A stretch of 42,540 nucleotides of DNA from a virus: IMG/VR virus record IMGVR_UViG_3300020190_005437, positions 1 to 42,540 of that record; one strand, given 5' to 3'. Numbering within the stretch: position 1 is the stretch's first letter; the number at the start of each line of letters is the position of its first letter. The notes beneath the pieces were generated by a model. It saw only the letters and a program-made list of their open reading frames with translations. It was not told the DNA's origin and did no database searches. Positions 40,785 to 42,540 of this stretch are shown piece by piece. A program made the translations under genes and the position numbers.

Positions 40785-41665
40785 TGATTTTAAGCAAAAC
40801 CCCACACAAATTAGGTTCTATTGCTTCCAGCATGAATTTTCCAAAATCTGGAGAAATTCATGCCGATGAATTCATAAAATACATCTCAAAAACGGTTGAA
40901 ACACACGTGAAGAATGGAATAGATGTTACCTGTTTTCAATTGTCAGAATCCGATTTGAATTTTCCGGATTTTTCCTCCTTAGAAGAGGAACATCCGGATC
41001 TCGTTTCTCTGGACGAATTGAGTCAATCAATTAGAATTAAAGGACATAGGATTTTATTTTTCCTGTCATCGTATTTCTTCTTGGGATCAAGATTACCAGA
41101 TTCGGTCCAACAAACACACACGATGATTGGCAAGCTGGCTTCTCTGGTTGAAGGTCTTGGCATTGCCGAACCTTGTATTTTGCTCCGGGTTGGAAGCGCC
41201 TATGGAAACCGAAGGGAAACCGCCCAAAGATTTTGTGAGGAGATTTTCAAATTTCCAATCACAATCCGAAACATGTTGGCCGTGACGAATGATGATAAGC
41301 CAAGTTTATTTTCGGTTACAGATTTGCTATCTGGAGTTTTTTATCCGGCAAAAATTCCAATTTGTTTTCGATCTTTGCCACATCAGTTCAATACGGGTGG
41401 TTTGAATTTTAGAGAGGCTTTATTTTTATCCTGTTCTACCTGGGAATCCCCACACAAACCAATTTATTTTCACGGTGAAAGTTCGATGATAGACGAGAAG
41501 GGAATTTCACTTTCATCTTCTCCAACTTCACGTTTAACCCACAGGATTCCAACCTTCGGGTTAGACGTAGATGTGGTTATAGAATCTTCCGATTCATTCA
41601 AAACTTGTGTCCAATATTTATCGGAACATAAATCATTAATCCCATTAGTAATACCCAAAATTTGA
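40784..41665 (+). CDS. UvdE-like protein with altered active site
   Basis: This 293-residue protein follows the TIM-barrel plan of UV damage endonuclease (UvdE). It has LRVGSAYGNRRETAQRFCEEI (134-154), RNMLAVTNDDKPSLFSVTDLL (162-182), IPICFRSLPHQFN (191-203) and LDVDVVIESSD near the end. Metal-binding positions differ from the family: the usual Glu of LxLENDD is Thr168, the Asp of FDxxHH is Arg196 and only His200 of the His pair remains, and the His of the VIHxGG strand appears to be an Arg. It is either a degraded copy or a divergent, perhaps non-nuclease relative. A repair glycosylase gene follows. Confidence 0.6.
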   Translation: MILSKTPHKLGSIASSMNFPKSGEIHADEFIKYISKTVETHVKNGIDVTCFQLSESDLNFPDFSSLEEEHPDLVSLDELSQSIRIKGHRILFFLSSYFFLGSRLPDSVQQTHTMIGKLASLVEGLGIAEPCILLRVGSAYGNRRETAQRFCEEIFKFPITIRNMLAVTNDDKPSLFSVTDLLSGVFYPAKIPICFRSLPHQFNTGGLNFREALFLSCSTWESPHKPIYFHGESSMIDEKGISLSSSPTSRLTHRIPTFGLDVDVVIESSDSFKTCVQYLSEHKSLIPLVIPKI

Positions 41666-41686
41666 TCTATAAAAGGATATTTAAAT

Positions 41687-41694
41687 TACTTTTA
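41687..41694 (+). promoter_or_regulatory. TACTTTTA box abutting the glycosylase start
   Basis: The 15 bases ending at the ATG (41687-41701) match 13 of 15 of those ending at the ligase ATG (34845-34859), both of the form TAC-n-TTTACAT-n-ATG. The TAnnTTTA part resembles a Bacteroidota -7 box, which would put the transcript start on or near the ATG. Confidence 0.3.
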
Positions 41695-41698
41695 CATT

Positions 41699-42496
41699 AT
41701 GCCAGAACTAGCCGAGGTAAGATTAACTTCCGAATATGTCCACAGACTTTCTGAAAAAAAAACTTTTCACTCCGTTTGGAAAAACCCAAATCACAAGGGT
41801 AATTCTTTTGAAATTCCGTATCCTTTCAATTTGAGTTCGGTGGCGAGAGGCAAAGAAATGATGTTAATTTTCAATCTCGCCCAAAATTTTTTTTCTGACT
41901 CTTCTAGGTCAAAAAAACCAATTCATCTTATGATGACAATGGGAATGTCTGGTCATTTTAGGTGGATAAAAAAGGAGGACGAAAAACCAAAACATACACA
42001 TTTGAGTTTTATTTCTAACTTAGGACAACTTTGTTTCGTGGATGTAAGAAGATTTGGAAGATGGGCGTTTGGAACCTGGAATCCTAAAAGAGGTCCAGAT
42101 CCGACTCAAGAGTACGAATCCTTTTTAGCTCACGTTTATTCCAATTTGGAATCTAAATCATTCGAACGTCCTATCCACGAGGTTTTGATGAATCAAGATT
42201 ATTTCAATGGGATTGGCAATTATCTGAGGGCTGAAATTTTATATAGAATTGACTGCAGCCCTTTCTTACCAGCCAGAGAATTCATTCTTCGACATCCGGA
42301 AGTTTTGTTGCTCTGTCGAGATTTACCAATTGTAGCATATGGGTTAGGCGGGGGTAGATTTAAAGATTGGAAAAATCCAGACGGGCAAACTCCCACAAAC
42401 TGGGATGAATTTATGTTGTGCTACGGAAATAGATCTATGTCTAAAATAACCGATAAAAAAGGGAGAACTTTTTGGTTCGACCCTAAATGGATTTAA
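41699..42496 (+). CDS. NEIL1-like zincless Nei/Fpg DNA glycosylase
   Basis: This 265-residue base-excision repair glycosylase/AP lyase has the catalytic N-terminus MPE with Pro2 and Glu3, RGKEMML with conserved Lys52, MGMSGHF (81-87), FVDVRRFGRW (113-122) and NGIGNYLRAEILYR (170-183). The C-terminal zinc finger of Fpg/Nei is replaced by CYGNRSMSKITDKKGRTFWF (241-260), which looks like the zincless finger of vertebrate NEIL1, including the Arg at the position of R256. The match to NEIL1 around residues 113-190 is striking for a phage protein. It would remove oxidised pyrimidines. The start is chosen for MPE. Confidence 0.92.
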   Translation: MPELAEVRLTSEYVHRLSEKKTFHSVWKNPNHKGNSFEIPYPFNLSSVARGKEMMLIFNLAQNFFSDSSRSKKPIHLMMTMGMSGHFRWIKKEDEKPKHTHLSFISNLGQLCFVDVRRFGRWAFGTWNPKRGPDPTQEYESFLAHVYSNLESKSFERPIHEVLMNQDYFNGIGNYLRAEILYRIDCSPFLPAREFILRHPEVLLLCRDLPIVAYGLGGGRFKDWKNPDGQTPTNWDEFMLCYGNRSMSKITDKKGRTFWFDPKWI

Positions 42497-42506
42497 AATT
42501 TAAACC

Positions 42507-42540
42507 ATGATTCCAATTAATACCTTGAAAAATTGTTTGT
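42507..42540 (+). CDS. Start of next gene, cut off by the window edge
   Basis: ATG at 42507 follows an A-rich leader ten bases after the glycosylase stop; 11 codons are visible (MIPINTLKNCL) and run off the edge. Too little for a family call, but the spacing matches the other genes. Confidence 0.5.
   Translation, partial: MIPINTLKNCL

Noticed and set aside
1-42540. tRNA genes, insertion sequences and integrase/attachment sites
   Set aside because: I found no cloverleaf with a TTC-loop pattern, no transposase or integrase motif and no flanking direct repeats. A tRNAscan run would settle the tRNA question.

Overview
This window is a stretch of an AT-rich, T4-like contractile-tailed phage genome. 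The assignment rests on a run of recognisable T4-type proteins: terminase small and large subunits, tail sheath, two tail tubes, a gp26-like baseplate/chaperone protein, gp4 head-completion nuclease, two portals, gp55-type late sigma factor, DNA ligase, clamp-loader ATPase gp44, and an RNase H/flap nuclease. All but one of the genes read on the + strand, with tight spacing and many ATGA or TAATG overlaps. Many starts have an A-rich leader and no Shine-Dalgarno, and a few upstream regions contain TAnnTTTG-like boxes. Both traits are typical of Bacteroidota, so a flavobacterial or other Bacteroidota host is my inference; the sequence does not prove it.

Layout. Positions 1-7409 hold a decoration module: the 3' part of a very Ser-rich collagen-like tail fibre (about 150 uninterrupted Gly-X-Y triplets), a SET-domain lysine methyltransferase-like protein, small coiled-coil proteins, two GT4-type glycosyltransferases (one is the only minus-strand gene) and a TibC/BAHT-type protein O-heptosyltransferase with its four-cysteine iron finger intact. 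Positions 7473-20595 hold virion genes: a large LamG-like structural protein, both terminase subunits, an enlarged sheath, two tail tubes, a gp26-like protein with an RF2-type +1 frameshift site, and a repeat-rich tape-measure-like protein. Positions 20664-23719 hold dCMP deaminase, an ECF-like sigma factor, a PD-(D/E)XK nuclease and unknowns. Positions 23797-29052 hold membrane proteins, two related virion-like proteins and a repeat-tailed 888-residue protein that ends on a canonical -1 slippery heptamer. Positions 29111-33815 hold gp55, gp4 and two tandem full-length portal genes. Positions 33826-42540 hold an HldE-type heptose-7-phosphate kinase followed by replication and repair genes, ending in a UvdE-like protein with lost active-site residues and a NEIL1-like zincless Nei glycosylase.

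How they fit together. The most exciting reading is a phage-encoded heptosylation system: a kinase for ADP-heptose precursor synthesis, a TibC-like protein heptosyltransferase, and two further glycosyltransferases. The obvious candidate substrate is the adjacent Ser/Thr-rich fibre. Late expression probably uses the gp55-type sigma factor at a GATATATA box found before many virion genes. Two candidate programmed frameshifts (+1 at 18607, -1 at 28876) would make C-terminally extended versions of two proteins. No tRNA, CRISPR array or insertion sequence was seen, and no gene-free stretch exceeds 300 bases.
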